Positions 1 through 12,610 of a stretch of 64,000 nt of DNA are shown here, piece after piece. Source of the stretch: Fasciola hepatica (taxonomy: Eukaryota > Platyhelminthes > Trematoda > Plagiorchiida > Fasciolidae); assembly GCA_948099385.1 (NCBI GenBank), contig CANUEZ040000193.1, forward strand, positions 5,282,501 to 5,346,500, in the 5' to 3' direction. A program made the translations under genes and the position numbers. The stretch's first letter is position 1. Each line of letters opens with the position of its first letter. The notes beneath the pieces were generated by a model. The model worked only from the letters and a program-made list of their open reading frames with translations. It did not search any database and was not told the DNA's origin.

Positions 1-595
1 CGTCGATTTCCATTGTTGCGCGAGACTACACTGATGGTTCGATTGGAAAGTGAATATATCTCGATACGCTTCCCCATATTCGTAGGCAGTCCCTTGATTC
101 TGCGTTTGAAAGCCCCGCGTATATTGGAGCAATGGGCAACAATCCGAAAATCACTCAGTATTCCGGTGGATCAGATTGTTCTCCAGCATTTGGTCGCACA
201 ATGCTCGAATAACGAGAGTGGCATGGCGGTTGAGCCCGCGAAGTTGGGGGTGGGTGTTGACGCGGAGCTCCTGAAGCACTGAGTTTTGCCGTTTGGTCAG
301 ATCGAAGGTGTTCTGAAGGTGCTTTCCCAAATGGAACAAGACGGTGTCCATGTGTGTGTGTCGCCATCCAACTTGGTCAATCTGACTGTGGTGGCGATGA
401 TGAGTGATGGACAGACACTTCCAATTTGCTATGATCACCGACTGTTCTTCAATCCACACTCAAAAAGACGCGCGCCAACTACGGTTGAAACGAAGAACTG
501 CCAGAAATGCATAATTGGCAGCAAGTGATCCGTTTTATCAATGGGATGATAATATATCAGGATGTTGTGCTTAAATTTGAATCCGCGAACTGTGT
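1..595 (+). pseudogene. Ty3/Gypsy pol relic, copy 1 (protease tail and RT)
   Basis: Broken pol of a Ty3/Gypsy LTR retrotransposon, which would have supplied protease and reverse transcriptase. Bases 1-282 encode the region after the protease active site. From about 286 the next frame reads like the start of a Gypsy RT (KVLSQMEQDG, then SDGQTLPICYDHRLF, matching the family pattern of template grip and the ICGDY-like segment). The RT core is missing: about 167 bp present in copy 2 is deleted at about 524-528. The frame resumes with INGMIIYQDVVLKFES, where the catalytic pair of the family YxDD box reads QDV, so one catalytic Asp is lost. The relic then runs straight into LINE sequence at about 595. 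Confidence 0.8.
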
Positions 596-1045
596 ACCAA
601 TGATTGGTACTCATTTTGCAGGATACTGTTGCAGAAGTGGGTTGGTCCACTGAACCTTTCATTATCTGGAGAACCGAAGACTTGGTTGATAAATTGTCTT
701 CTGGGCAGCTGGATGTTACTGGGAGAACAGATATCGGTTCAGGTGTCATTGTGTACACAGAGGTTTCGCTTGACATTTGCCAATCCGAGTCATTTGTGAA
801 TTTGATACGAAATCTGGTCATCAATCAAGGGTTGGATATACGCTGCAGCAGTCAAGCCCGTACTTCTCTGTGGTTAAGAGACATGGCTACTACAGGTGGA
901 GAATATGAGATGATTATCGGTATCGGAACACCGATGTGCACAAGTCAACTGACAAGATTCCTGAGCGCGCCAAAAATATTATCTACATTCTCTAATTTTC
1001 GATTGCTCCAATTTTCTCAGTGGTGTTCTGATAGCTTATAGTCAT
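596..1045 (+). pseudogene. LINE reverse-transcriptase C-terminal relic, copy 1
   Basis: C-terminal part of a non-LTR retrotransposon RT, shattered by stops and frameshifts. Successive frames give NCVPMIGTHFAGYCC (family: GMRFAPSKCK), then EVSLDICQSESFVNL (family: EVSSRIQKARLAFTNL), then AAAVKPVLLCG, ETWLLQVENMR and LSVSEHRCAQV (family: AAVRSVLLYG, ETWPLRVEDVRR, LSVFDHRCLRSI). The first half of the RT, including its catalytic box, is absent here because the 7.3 kb deletion joined this tail to Gypsy pol at about 595. Homologous copies lie at 19197-19571 (minus) and 62300-62782 (plus). Confidence 0.8.
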
Positions 1046-1330
1046 CCTGAAGCCCCTTGGTTTCCAGCTTCTACGAAGAACCACATCGTTTCCTCAGCTT
1101 TCGTGAACCCATACAGTGGTATTGTCACCGGTGTGATTTTCAGCACTAGTGACGCCAACCGTGACTTTTGCTTGAAACTCGATGAAAAGTTCCATTATTC
1201 ACGGCCGTCATCGCATTAACTTGTTCAAACTGATAATCAATTCAGTGGATTCACTCTCGAACCAGAGAGCACATTACAGAAGACGGGCCAAAAATGTGTC
1301 TTATATCGAGTCCTGACTGCGAACTATGAA
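1046..1330 (+). pseudogene. Ty3/Gypsy-like integrase core fragment, copy 1
   Basis: An open stretch downstream of the LINE tail reads FVNPYSGIVTGVIFSTSDAN and, after a stop, LVQTDNQFSGFTLEP. This fits the two ends of a Gypsy integrase core (family patterns VDAYSKWPEVFFxTS and LVTDNGTQF) with the first catalytic Asp replaced by Asn and the Gly of TDNG lost. No chromodomain or LTR was found next to it. The same piece is at 62783-63060. In copy 2 nearly all of it has been deleted. Assignment rests on motif reading only. Confidence 0.5.
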
Positions 1331-3904
1331 AGAAATTCCCCTAAACGAATGAATAGAAAAGATCGGCTTTGGCGAGAACCGAAAATGTTCCAAAGGTGAG
1401 ATGCACGGTTACTTCGGTAAAGTCAATTCACTAAAACGTATGAGACCGAGGAAAAAACATTGAAGTCCCAATCAGACGTCAGAGATCAGTGAGAAAATAA
1501 ATCAATTACGTCTGCTAATGTGTTCTTTTCAGTGCTTCACCAGATTGAATCTGGGTTAACAATCCGATCCTTCATGAAACGAACGTTCCAATGGTCTTCA
1601 GTGCGTAAACAGTGATCATGATGCATATTGAATATTCTGTCATCTGATACTCTGAGCCATTTGCGAAAAGGAATATGGATTATTGCACAGAAACGTAATG
1701 GGTTGTAAAATGTGTACGCATACTGAGTAGATAAATGTTTAGGTAATCTTTTGAATTAAAACTAACTCCGTGACTGAGTTTGAGAAGCATAGACAGAATG
1801 GTAATCAATATGGCTGGGGTGGGGTGGGGGTTACCACTTCAAAGAAGTACCGATAAAGATTGACGTGAGGAAGTGATCGCCCCGGCAGGAGAAACTGAAA
1901 TGCCTGTGATGTCCATTTTTGCTGATTGCATGAATAGATCACATCTAACAAAGGATGGTGGTATCTTCCAACATCTGTACCTAACCACAAGGCTTGATTT
2001 CAATAATTTAGAATGTAAACCACACGGTTTTACTAGTAGCAAGGTAATCACAACACCTCATCGTCAACCGACGCCAGTCTGATGAATAATTGATGGTTTG
2101 AGCGAAAGTACTGATGGTGATTCTTTATGGTCCCTTTATTTTCGATGGAAACGCCACAAATACAGAACGATCCCAATTTACTCAAAAGTATTGGGAAGTT
2201 CGTACTTGAAGATAATGCTGAATTTTCTGGCTCGAACGAGACTTTATCATAAAGAGGTGTTAGAGCTTGAAAGATGGCATGTGAAATAACTTCTCTGAAC
2301 TTATCGCTTAGTGTCTTGTAATTATAGCTGCAAACAGAACTGTGTAAATTTTAAAATCATTTACGTAGGCAATAAAAGACATCTGGCAAAATAGTAACAC
2401 GTCCCCGTTTTTCGACTGAAAATCCAGTTCCTCTCATCGAATTTACTCGATTGTATGCACGCGTGCATACACATGCGCACACAATATTACCGACTGAAGC
2501 CATGACAGGACAGATTTGGTTGCCAGAATATTATGCCAGTCACCAAATTTTATATTTCTTTCATTGGGATGAAAGTAAGCATCTATATATATTCATTCCC
2601 TCGGAAGCACACGACTGGTTTCGCGGTTGTTGCCGCTCATCAGGTAGGAGTACCCGGTACTCCTCCGCCCACTTGTCTCCATACTTGTGCACTCATATGC
2701 CATATTTTCAATAAGATCTAATTTGAATTGTGTGGAGTGTGGATAGATACTCCTCATTGAAAAGCCCACAAACGAATCACAACTAAGATTCATCATGGTT
2801 ATTCGTGCCTGGGTCACTACATACTACTAATGTATGGTTTCGGAAATTGAATTGATTCGGTTAGTTTTTTTCTTTTCACAATCGGTGGTTCAGATCACAT
2901 TCCATCAACTCCAGGTACCAATTATTAGATCCTTAAAATTGTTTCGGAAACGGTAGAAACCAGAAGACCCAAAAGATGATGAGCGACAATGTTTTTCGTA
3001 ACACTAGAATGTTTCAATCACTTCGAGAAGTTAGAGTAACACCAGACGAATTGAACTGAAAGAGCCACGGTTCAACCGTCCGCGAGTGGAGCAGTCAAAA
3101 TATTCGTAATTAATGGGCTGAAATCAGTTGTCGTTGGTGGGAGTGAACAAACAACGAACAGTCCTAGGACACAGAATTGCGTCTTGTGAATTACATTTCT
3201 AGCTTGAGTCTGTTCATAACTCGAAACAACCACGCAATAATAGAGTGGGAATTATCGGTGCACAGATAACTCAAATTCCGATCCCTTTCGAATTGCTTGA
3301 ACAGCCAAGAAAAGCTGAAAAATACAATGTCTTTCATATGTCAGAAAAGCCGATAGTTCTCTGTACACCGTGAGTAAAGTCAAGTAAGTCAAAGCCTCCA
3401 ATCCGAATTCACAGTTTGCATGTATCATCTTATGATCAATATCAATACCAGTACTACAAATTCTAATTGATCTGCTTACACTTCATTGTCTTCTTCTTCG
3501 TCAATAACGGTATTATTAACATCATCATCATCATCCACTTTCATCTTCGTGGAGACGAGCACGAAGGTGACAGGACATCACTGACATCTGCTTTTTGTTG
3601 ATTTCTGTCGTCAATATTATGTTGGCGACTGTATGTTACTCCAAATTTCTTGAAAACCGCAGCGGTATTCGATCTTCAAGACCGTTCATGCAGTTTGCCT
3701 AGTAAACTGGGAGCATGGCAACTGTTTCGTGTACACCGCCGGGATCATCTCCCTCGTGAATGAAAACGCGTAATCCAATTGACTCGATTGCAATAATTAT
3801 GAGCTCAGTGTTTTCAAATCTACCAGGGATTATTCCTCGACAGAAGTAGAAGAGACACAATAAAAGAAACTTCATATTGTTCTTACTGTTTTCGCGACTT
3901 CTAA
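1331..3904. other. Unassigned part of A block, copy 1
   Basis: About 2.6 kb with no recognisable family. Only short open frames occur, and they mirror exactly at 16303-19162. Local features are a G-rich tract (GGGGTGGGGTGGGGG near 1815-1829), an alternating purine-pyrimidine tract near 2455-2482 and a CAT triplet run at 3519-3534. None of these supports a gene. The segment 1838-2190 is missing from A copy 3. Confidence 0.6.
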
Positions 3905-4345
3905 CAAACATTATTGAAATCAGTGTATTTCATAAATTCACGACAAACGAAATGCGGCTTCATTGCCCGTATGGCGCTACGAAAATAAAACTGCTCAGAT
4001 TCGGTACGTGTTTCAGCGACTGAACATTGGTTACCAACAACCTGAACGAAACTTCCGTATTTCTGACACGGTGTTTTCAACATATTTTACCAATGAAACG
4101 GAGGGATTGATGATCGAACACCGACAATGTCGGTTTAACATATATCCCAACGGTCGTTATTCTGAACTATAAAAACAAACGAAATCACCTGTGACAGTGC
4201 ATACTCGACCGTTGATGAACTTTAGGATATCATGCCAGCATCACCGATGAAGGAGGTTAGTAAAGACCTGTGGCAACTTCTGCATGCGAGACGACACCTG
4301 ATCCGTTATCTGTTCACCTCATGAGATGGAAATGCCTCAGTTGCA
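3905..4345 (-). pseudogene. Second LINE RT C-terminal relic, left P1 arm
   Basis: Read on the minus strand from 4345 down, the decayed frames give GEQITDQVSSRMQK and FTNLLHR, then INGRVCTV, RPLGYMLNRHCRCSI and ENTVSEIRK. These align in order with the LINE RT tail pattern GGxITDEVSSRIQKARLAFTNLRHLW, KGRVYTA, a DHRCLRSI-like box and ENRVSNxEVR. Several in-frame stops are present. It lies in the opposite orientation to the LINE tail at 596-1045 and is a separate insertion. Its exact mirror is 15862-16302. Confidence 0.65.
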
Positions 4346-5564
4346 AAACGTATCTAATCCAGCTAGGCCTTGCTTCACTAATAAATATTTCGATCATGGC
4401 CAACCCAGTACAGCAGCAGAAAACATGAAATTCTCTGTAATTACTACGTAGCACATTTGATTCATTTGCGGAATGATTCATAACCCATATTCATTCCAAA
4501 CAGTAGACACGGTGTTCAAAGGATTCCGAATGGTTCGCAAATTCTGATCACTTGTGTCACTCAAGCAGGAGAAGAATAAGAGAACAGTTTAGCTCTTCTT
4601 TACTTGTCGTGCAGAGTGGTACTAACTGCCTTATCTCAGGTTCAGGCCATGTGGTCGGTAAATCAAGTCAATGATCGCCCTAATACACCCGATTTAGGGT
4701 GAATTTTCGATACATGCACGACTTACAGAAAGGAATTGCTTGAGTTTTCCAATTCGAAAGATAAGGCCAAGCATTGATTAGTATGGCTTTATATCTGGAT
4801 TATAGGACAAAATTGGCTCGAAACACCATTAAAATGAGACTGAAACTGTGAAGCAAAGCAATTCGTGCACACAAATGACGTTAGAATATCGTTGAAGGTC
4901 GGTGTCTGATTTTACCCGATGCATTCAGGAGATTCAAATCTGGATAGTTCAGTGGTGCGTGGAGTTGAGAGATCATTACAAAAATTTGAGCTGGATTGCG
5001 ACCGATTGCATGCAGCCCAACATGCGACGGTCAATTGGATATCGGAATGGGCAACAAGCCTTCGGATAAGTTGGTGCGGTAATCAGATGAACAAAGCTTG
5101 ATCTCGCTACAAAAATATGTTTTCTAGGGACCAAGCCCAGTGGCTCGACTGAAAGTCCCGCTCGCATTGGATCGGACGAAAAAGGACGTATACCATGGTC
5201 TCCAGGACCTCCGAATCAAGCTCCAATGGAATATTTCCTGGGTAGTTAGGTCGAGAGATAAGTTTGGGACCACAAGGCCGAGAACCTGGATGAGTCGGAA
5301 CATCGGATCCAATATGTATGTGGTGCGATTCCAACATCAATGCAGGAGGCAGTTTAACATAACATGATTCGACAACTGACGATTTGCCTGGCTCAAGTTT
5401 GGGAAGTTCTTTGACACTGTATGTGTTGATTGCCCGGCCAACAACCACAAACAATTTGAACACCTGCCCAAAATATACCTCGAAGTTATTTGCGACTAAC
5501 TAAGAAAGCTGTTTCTAGTCCAAAGCAGAGTTCACATTTCATCGAGAAAACTGCTTATTTTCAC
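4346..5564. other. Unassigned part of A block, copy 1
   Basis: Contains two overlapping minus-strand open frames (5107-5463, 118 codons, and 4976-5167) plus plus-strand frames at 4919-5101 and 5140-5367, all mirrored in the other arm. I recognise no domain in any of them. The segment lies directly downstream of the BEL/Pao integrase tail on the minus strand, so part of it may be that element's 3' untranslated region or LTR, but I could not define LTR ends. Confidence 0.45.
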
Positions 5565-6890
5565 TCTATCCGTTTATTTCGACTACCCACCGTATGCTAA
5601 CGGATCGAACATCTCGACAGCGATTTTCATCACTGGTACGGACCGCCACTTGACGAACGTGTTCATCGGCACCATGAATTAGTTCGTCGATAACTCCTTT
5701 TGGCTGCATCCCCTACGACTGTTTCCAACTAGAAGCATAATGTATTCATCGATGCGCAAATCCCGTTTAGGCGATAGCCAGTTGTGGCACAATTGCAACG
5801 TTCGTGAGTACCCTTGTCCTCATTCTTTCCAGCTGGCGCGGACCAACTACTGCACCTGAAATCCAAACTTCGTATACCTTTTAATAAAAGTGGTTTCCCC
5901 ATGGATATCCGTTGGATTGTCACAGCAGTAAATCACTACATCTCAGAGCTCTTGGTGATGAGAAGCCATCATATAACAGAATAACTGGCTTGACACTGAT
6001 GATCCGTCCAGTCTCAGCGATACAGGTCAGCAGTGATTCATCTGTGAGAAACTGACCATCTACCACGGTTGTCATTATTCGCTTCACAGAGCAAATCATT
6101 TTTCTCATATGTCTCCGAAGTGACTTGCTTCAGGTGGTTGAAATCACCAGCCGACATTACGCATTGGAATCTTACTTACTGATTTTCGCCATGAAATCAC
6201 AATATAAGTCTTTCTCACTCTCTTCCGGCCCCGATAAAATAAGCACCAGTTTCGCCAAAACATGACCTCATGCATTTGTTGTAAGGCTATGTGTCACTTC
6301 TATACGCACGGCCCCCATTCGAATACAATTGAACAAACACCCACATTGCTTGTGCGTACTTCTACCAATTTTAATATTAAATGTAGCCAAAGTATTCAAT
6401 CCTTTGAACTCTAAACGGTCGACCTTTTCGAATCCTATTCAGAAGTAGCGGAGCCATAATCTGAAAGCACGGTTGTTGGAACACTTTTCAACGACGACAG
6501 CATCTTTTTGATTTTCCAACGTACGACATTCATGCTCAGTACGATCCGAAACTCCATTTTAATTCACGCGAAAACATGAGAAGCTCTTACATGACCGTTT
6601 ACCTCATGATAATGCTTCACAATCAGTTCAGCGGTTTCACAACCTGGGGGCAGAATGATTACCAATCAATCAGTTACGATAGGTGCCACAGGAACACAGC
6701 CGCCTAAATAAACCAAGTCTTCATGCACGGTGGTTCCTAATGGCTTCAGAATACTTGTCGCCTTCGGTGGGTTTACCTTCAAAGAATTCAGATCCTTTAC
6801 AAAACATTGATGTTGGGTTATTCTGATGGATATGAGTGAAGCATCACCGAAGTACTTCACTCTCATAGGTCCCAAATGGACACTGTATTG
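5565..6890 (-). pseudogene. BEL/Pao integrase relic, left P1 arm
   Basis: Minus-strand remains of a BEL/Pao LTR retrotransposon pol. In order from 6890 downward: KDLNSLKVNP and EDLVYLGGC (family pattern: pre-integrase RVGGRLxxAPL region), KHYHEVNGHVRASHV (family: RHYHEVNGHVGA), the decayed core, FQPPEASHFGD (family: FNPPxASHFGGVWERMIR), SVKRIMTTVVDGQFLTDESL and AETGRIISVKPVILLYD (family: LTDESL, ERIINSRPL), and finally QPKGVIDELIHGADEHVRQ (family: WPKGxV near the C-terminus). Stops and frameshifts interrupt it, and a zinc-binding HHCC set is not intact. The palindrome boundary at 6895 cuts the element, so RT and protease are absent here. Confidence 0.8.
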
Positions 6891-6895
6891 CCGTT

Positions 6896-8934
6896 CAGTT
6901 CAGATCAGCTCTCCTCAGCTTCGTTTAGTTTATTTCAGTTTGTTTCAAACACCTATTATTCACGAAGTGGTTATGGTAGTTCTCGTTTCTATTTCACAAC
7001 TGGAATCTCAACTGGAACTCAAACAACCAATGGTACAAAAAATATAAGAAGATAACTACGAATTATTCTATCAAGTATATAATTAATGCATTTAAAAAAG
7101 CGCTACCCGATTGCAATAAACCTCTATGTACGACCACCCCCAGGATGTTTAACACAACTCACATGACCTTTCCATACCTTCCTTTTATATCACGTCATTC
7201 ACTGGCAAACTTCCTTGATCTCTTCTACCAACTTCCTCTCTCAGCCAACATAGCGCTCCAAGTTGTCCTATCCAGTGATATGTAGGACACAAGTCACAAC
7301 CACATTGGCCTTATGAGCTTTACTGTTTCATCTAGTGATTTGTTTTGTGCACCCAATACAGTGCACCAATCCTCAGTAACAATATTCACGCCGAATTCTA
7401 GACCAGTGCCTGAATTACCAATCGACTCTTTGAATTGATTTCTCTGAATTTATTATCACACTGGATGAAACAGTCCACAACGATATATCCGGCAAATTAA
7501 ATGGATGATGTTATATGCTTAGCACATAAGCCCAGAAAAAAGACCGATTATATGGAGACATCTACGAAGACTGATGTTGTCTTTTTTCAACAAACGAGAA
7601 ATAAATGTGGCAGAACAATATAGAAACATGGGAAGCATGCACTGATATACCAATGGAGAAATAACAGACTGCGAAGTATTGAACTGTTGGATTTCACGAA
7701 TTTGAAATGGCATTGGACGAATTTTGCAGACAACAATGCCTGTATTCATATACCCATGAAGTATTTCCTAAACTGAGATATTTCCTATGGTTTACACGTG
7801 TAAGAATAGTACATTTTTTAGTGGAGTTGTCTTCGATTAAACGTGATCTTACAGTGGAAAGAATGCCATCTTGACATTTGCAGTTGTTTGCCAGAAGACC
7901 AGACCGCTCGAGACTGTTTGTACATGTGAAATATTTTCATGAAACTGAAACGAAATCAGACTACTGAGAGATAGACTGAGTCAAAACAACGTCATTGTTT
8001 TACTTGAATAGACGAGCTGAGTAGTTAAAACTATGTTACTGATGTAAGTGTCCAATAGGTCTTGAGAAAGACAAGCTCCTGAAAGGACACTATCACTGCT
8101 TATCAGATAGGTAGAAGCATTTCTTCAAACTTCGATACAATATGTTGTTCCTGAGAAGAAGTCTGCCAATCAGTTAATTGAATGCGCGAGCGGATAATGG
8201 ATTATAATTTCTTGAGAAGCGACGTTTGCTGTTACCCATAAAATGTTGGTGTGTGATCGACGAAGGCAGGCCTAATGGACTTTTACGAATAATTGAGTGA
8301 TTCTGCAATGAAATGGACTTCCACGCTACTTCCTCATATGTGAACCGCCAGGCTTTATACACAAATTGGTGTTTGTCAGTTGGACTTCTGACAGGGTTTC
8401 GAAGGCCATGAAGTACAGCAAATTCAAACAATTTCAACTCTGAAGAAAAAATACAACTGTGTAAAATTTCTTCGATCCTGTTGGGTTACTGGACTCATTT
8501 GGTTAGATTCAGAAATGAGTAACGATTTAATTGCTTGACTGACCACATTATTCATCACCTCAGACAGAGCTCCACCCCCACGTTTGTGTATTTTCCAAAA
8601 TTCGGTGAACTTGATGAACCAAAGAATCTTGATAAGCTTGCTGCCTGCGAAGTTCTTCAATTCCGAATTGTTAGCTTGTTATAAAATTGGGAGACGGTTT
8701 TTCGGATGGTGACCATGAAACATTATCACCGTTTTGCACCTGAGAAATGCTGACAAAAATGACAATCTATGTTGGGGTAATTTCGAGTATATGGATTGAA
8801 AATATAAAACAAGTCGAAAGTGAAATGGTTTCACCTTATTTGAATGCAAAATGGAATATATCCTACTGATAGCTTCACCCACCTTGCTTCTCTTCTCCGT
8901 GCCATAATAAATCGAATAACCAGCAGAAACAAAT
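6896..8934. other. Unassigned left part of the P1 spacer
   Basis: Two kilobases with no recognised transposon domain and no open frame longer than 90 codons. No mirror or paralogous copy was noticed inside the window. The boundary with the left arm lies within the sequence shared by both BEL/Pao relics. Confidence 0.5.
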
Positions 8935-11900
8935 TTGTTCTCATTTGTGATGTTCCATTCTGTTCTATTCCAAGCTCTGTTACGATGTGAAACGAAACTC
9001 GATAGAAGGTTGTACGAATGCGTTGGTTTCATGTGCTCTTGTCAAACAAGTGATCCGTTGTTTCGATAGTGATTTCTTGTGGAAATGACGTTCGTACCAA
9101 TCCATCAAGACAAATGTAAATTCACATCTCATGGTTGCGCTTGACCAGGTAGATATGGGCGTCTCAGTAACCAAATAAAATCTACTCATTTTATTTTCTG
9201 TGCATGAATTCCGTATGAGCTGATTTGACTGATTCTTGTTTAAATAATCACGAAATGAGACCCGGTTCTCCAAAGATTTGCATTGAAATGAACAGCTGTT
9301 TTCCGTGCCAGCCACAAACTTGGTACCAATGGTTGCGTTATTTTTTTGTCTGTCGAGTATTGCTTACAAAATCGAAGCTGACGTCAAATGAATCGGGCAA
9401 TATTTAGCTGACAAGTGGAATAGTCGGACATGCTATAATTCATGTATAAGGAGGAGCATTTCTTTGAACAATATTTCTACGACCAACAATTCGTAGAGCA
9501 CGATGACAACATTGAATAAATGGTCCAAAGCAACTGTGTATTCCCATGTTAGTAGCAAGATATGAGATTTACATAGATTCATCACGCAGCCTAAAGATCC
9601 GGATCACCATGGAGAACCACGGAACCACTACACAGCTGTTTCTTCCTCATTACAAATCATCTTCATGGTTTTCGATGAAAATCTGAGCATTCACACTACT
9701 TGATGACTCATATTATACCTCATTTCATCGGACTTATTTTTGAGCCTTTGATCGGTTGTCTGATATAATATAACTTGATTGCAATGTATTCAATTCTTTG
9801 TTTAATCCTTTAATTACCCTCTTAGGCGTGAGTGCATGTGAAGGAGTACACCCTACAGACTCAAAGTCCCACAAGAATTTTGTATGGAATGAAGAGTGGA
9901 ACCAACTCGACTCAGCAAATGACGTAATCTGTCCACCGATCTACACGGGCGAACAGAGTTTTCATTCCAAATAGGCACGAAAACCACAATGCTCGACAGG
10001 CGATCCAACCATAACGCGGTCAAATGTCACAGCATACTAATTTGTGGCAAAGTTACAGACACTAGTCATCTACAAATTCGTGTCCGCTGTTTGATCCGTT
10101 GACTACGTGTCTAAAGCAAATGTGCAAAAGTCCTTCAGTCCATTGATAAATGTGTGTATTGCCCGATGGAAGTTGACAGTTCAATCAAATGCAGATAACA
10201 AGCATTATTCAGTCCTGTTTTTCCAATAATCAATGCTCTGTTTAACTGGTGATACGCAATGGCTATGTGAGTGAGATAAGCAGCAAAACTTCACAAATGC
10301 TGTCATTCAGTATATTGCTGACGATGACACCGGAAACTGAGAGGGTTATGGCATTATTTGATGGAGTTCAATTATGTACCCTGATGAATACACCGATAAT
10401 TTGTCCCAACAGTGAAAAAAGCTGGCAGAGGCATATACGAACAGACTTTTCAGCTCATCAGTTGGAAGGTGTTCCGCACATTGAAGTCCACACTCATTCG
10501 ACAACAGCTGACGCTCCAGGTAACGCTCGTGATTATTCGGACTGGCTTTCCGTGAAAAGCCGATTCGGTTTCTGAGACCACAGAAGAAGCAAGCTTTTCA
10601 TAGTTTTCGTTGAGGATCACTTGTGCGTTCGTAACAAAGAGCATCTGCCACGGCAACATGATTAACCGTGGTCTATAAAGTACATAACTTATTTTTCGCT
10701 CAGATCCTATAATGTTATACAGTATGCAGGTCAGATGCCACATGGATTCGTTTGCCCTGTTCACCACACCACCCATCAACTGCGCCAGTAGATATAAGCA
10801 CACAAAAGAGTTAATAGCATGGGCCTGAAGGCATATCCAACCTCCTTCTGTCATCAGAAGAACAGTACGCACGATATGGAAGACAGAGAGCCACTTACTC
10901 AAACCGGGAAGATACCCGGTTCGAAAATCACGCGTTTGTCACGGACAATAGATTTACACTTCATTCAGCACGTCATCGTTTCCTATTACTACTCAGAAAC
11001 ACTATTTCTTTTTTCCCCATTAGTGTGTTCATGTAGTCGATTCACATTTTAGCTAGTCCAAAAGACGTCTCAATTCATTCAACCATAGCTTAAATGAATT
11101 ACATGTGAAATTCAAACAGCTTTCCTACTCAGATTATTTTCGTATTCCACTGTATCAATTACTGGGACAATTAGAACATCCGATTGCGCACGATGCAGTA
11201 ATCCAACTTCGGATTTACAACAGAGATGAATCGCAATTCCATTATTCAGTTTTTAATCGTGTTCATTTGACTCCTGCTTTCTGAACTGTGACAACGAATA
11301 AATTGTCGATCAGAGACGTTTCTGTATTGTTAACGGCTCGCTGGTTTCTCTTATAATTCAAATGCTATTTGAATTATTATTTACTTGCTAACTATCATCA
11401 CCCTTCTGTTCTGTCGATGCACGTGTGCGTCATATTCTTGGCGCCTCTTTCGTAGTCATGCTCCTGTTTATTCATGTAATTTGTGTCGCTTGTTCCCATC
11501 AATCCAGCACAGGTTTGTATTACATCAGAAATAGCTTCCATGAATATGGTTTTCCTTTCTTCTGAGATTGTCTCCCTGATCCAATACGCCCGCTTCGATG
11601 AAGCGACCGTTCTAGCCCACAGGAAACAGAGCTCTTGATAAGAAATAGGTAGGGGAAACATCAAATTATGCACGTGACCAGAATGATTTCATTCAATATC
11701 GGTTTCTCGTTGGAAATAAAACTGAAAATGCAGTGAAATTTATGCTTCATTCGTCAATTATGTAAATTTACAAGTGTAAATGAACGTCTAGCTGGTGAGG
11801 ACTCACTGAAAATACAATTTATATCTAAATGACATTTTGTCTTTTAAGTGGTGAAAAACATTGCGCAGAATTGTTCACGCTATCTGCAACGACATTCCTC

Positions 11901-12610
11901 ACAGGAATACTCATCAGTAGGCAGAACATCAATACATCTATGTGGGCATCTGGCATTTGGCTTTTTGTCTAGGCCTTAGATTCTGCACTCTTACATAATT
12001 CTCGCCTGCAAAAAGTACCGTTTTAACAAGCTCTTTGAGGGGTAACATTAGCGTATAGTCTATTACTCAAACGTCCAAAATGACTTGGTCTAACTCAACA
12101 TTTATGGTTCAAAATGTCCAGATTGCCTCCCGACGGCCTGATCACAAGGAATTAAAAAGTCAGCGTCATCAATACCATTTCCTTCAGAATATAATGGACA
12201 AATTAAACGTACTTACTTGAGTAGATAAACAGGTGGGTTAACAGTTTCAACATTTTCAGAGGTAATGTGGCAGTGACATCTCCTATAATTTGGTAATTTT
12301 CGTGTTGATAAAGAGATTCGGGGTATTCATTTGTATGATCAGTTAATTGGCTGTCGCATAGCCCACCAAATATTACTCTTCATCATCAAAGTTCTACGAC
12401 GAGGACCGAAACAAACTGTGGTAGATTCTCTCAATTGTCCCAGGATTTTCTCGAACTTCCCTTTTTCATGGAACTTATTTACTAGAAATGACGGTACTTG
12501 AAAACCAATACCAATGTGCTTCCTTCTGATGGCACTTATCGTCCTGTTTCTCGGCAAGAAAGCATTCTCTGTTTGCAAGTTATTCCAAATTGTGATCTGT
12601 GGCGCAGAGC
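8935..12610 (+). repeat. Diverged direct paralogue of 29.5-34.8 kb inside the P1 spacer
   Basis: Blocks of clear similarity occur in the same order and orientation as in P2: 8940-9420 with 29497-29990 and 30638-30690, 9905-10600 with 30735-31420, 10815-11440 with 31640-32250, and 12340-12610 with 34550-34780. Similarity is about 80-85 percent by eye, far below that between palindrome arms, so this is an older duplication. Relative to P2 it lacks the 640 bp insertion at 29990-30637 and the LINE endonuclease unit, and has about 470 bp of its own at 9435-9900. Product unknown. Open frames here are not conserved in reading frame well enough to claim a gene. Confidence 0.8.

Larger units (their letters stand above)
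1..6895 (+). repeat. Palindrome P1, left arm (A block copy 1)
   Basis: This whole stretch reappears in reverse complement at 13313-20330. Base 1 pairs with about 20330, base 1805 with 18768, base 3699 with 16508 and base 6875 with 13333. The pairing sum shifts from 20573 to 20207 between about 2.7 and 3.7 kb because the other arm has a 366 bp insertion. Several open frames in the middle (3699-3911, 3901-4083, 3963-4172, 4919-5101, 5729-5923) match their mirror copies residue for residue. The inner end (6666-6895) and the outer 1 kb are visibly more diverged. The arm runs off the left edge of the window. Similarity stops near 6895, inside a BEL/Pao integrase relic. Confidence 0.95.

Noticed and set aside
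604..1041. 145-codon open frame as a possible new gene
   Set aside because: The surrounding frames spell a decayed LINE RT tail in order, and this frame only partly coincides with it.
2455..2482. Alternating purine-pyrimidine tract as a regulatory or Z-DNA element
   Set aside because: Short, ordinary sequence recurring simply because the block is repeated; no supporting context.
2593..2817. Numerous 60-150 codon open frames on both strands, often overlapping
   Set aside because: They lack domains, overlap in antisense, and occur at the density expected of moderately AT-rich non-coding DNA. Their exact recurrence is due to the palindromes, not to selection.
3519..3534. CAT/ATG triplet run with a short acidic peptide (Asp run) on the other strand
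   Set aside because: Only about 23 codons after the first Met in that frame; a simple repeat rather than a gene.
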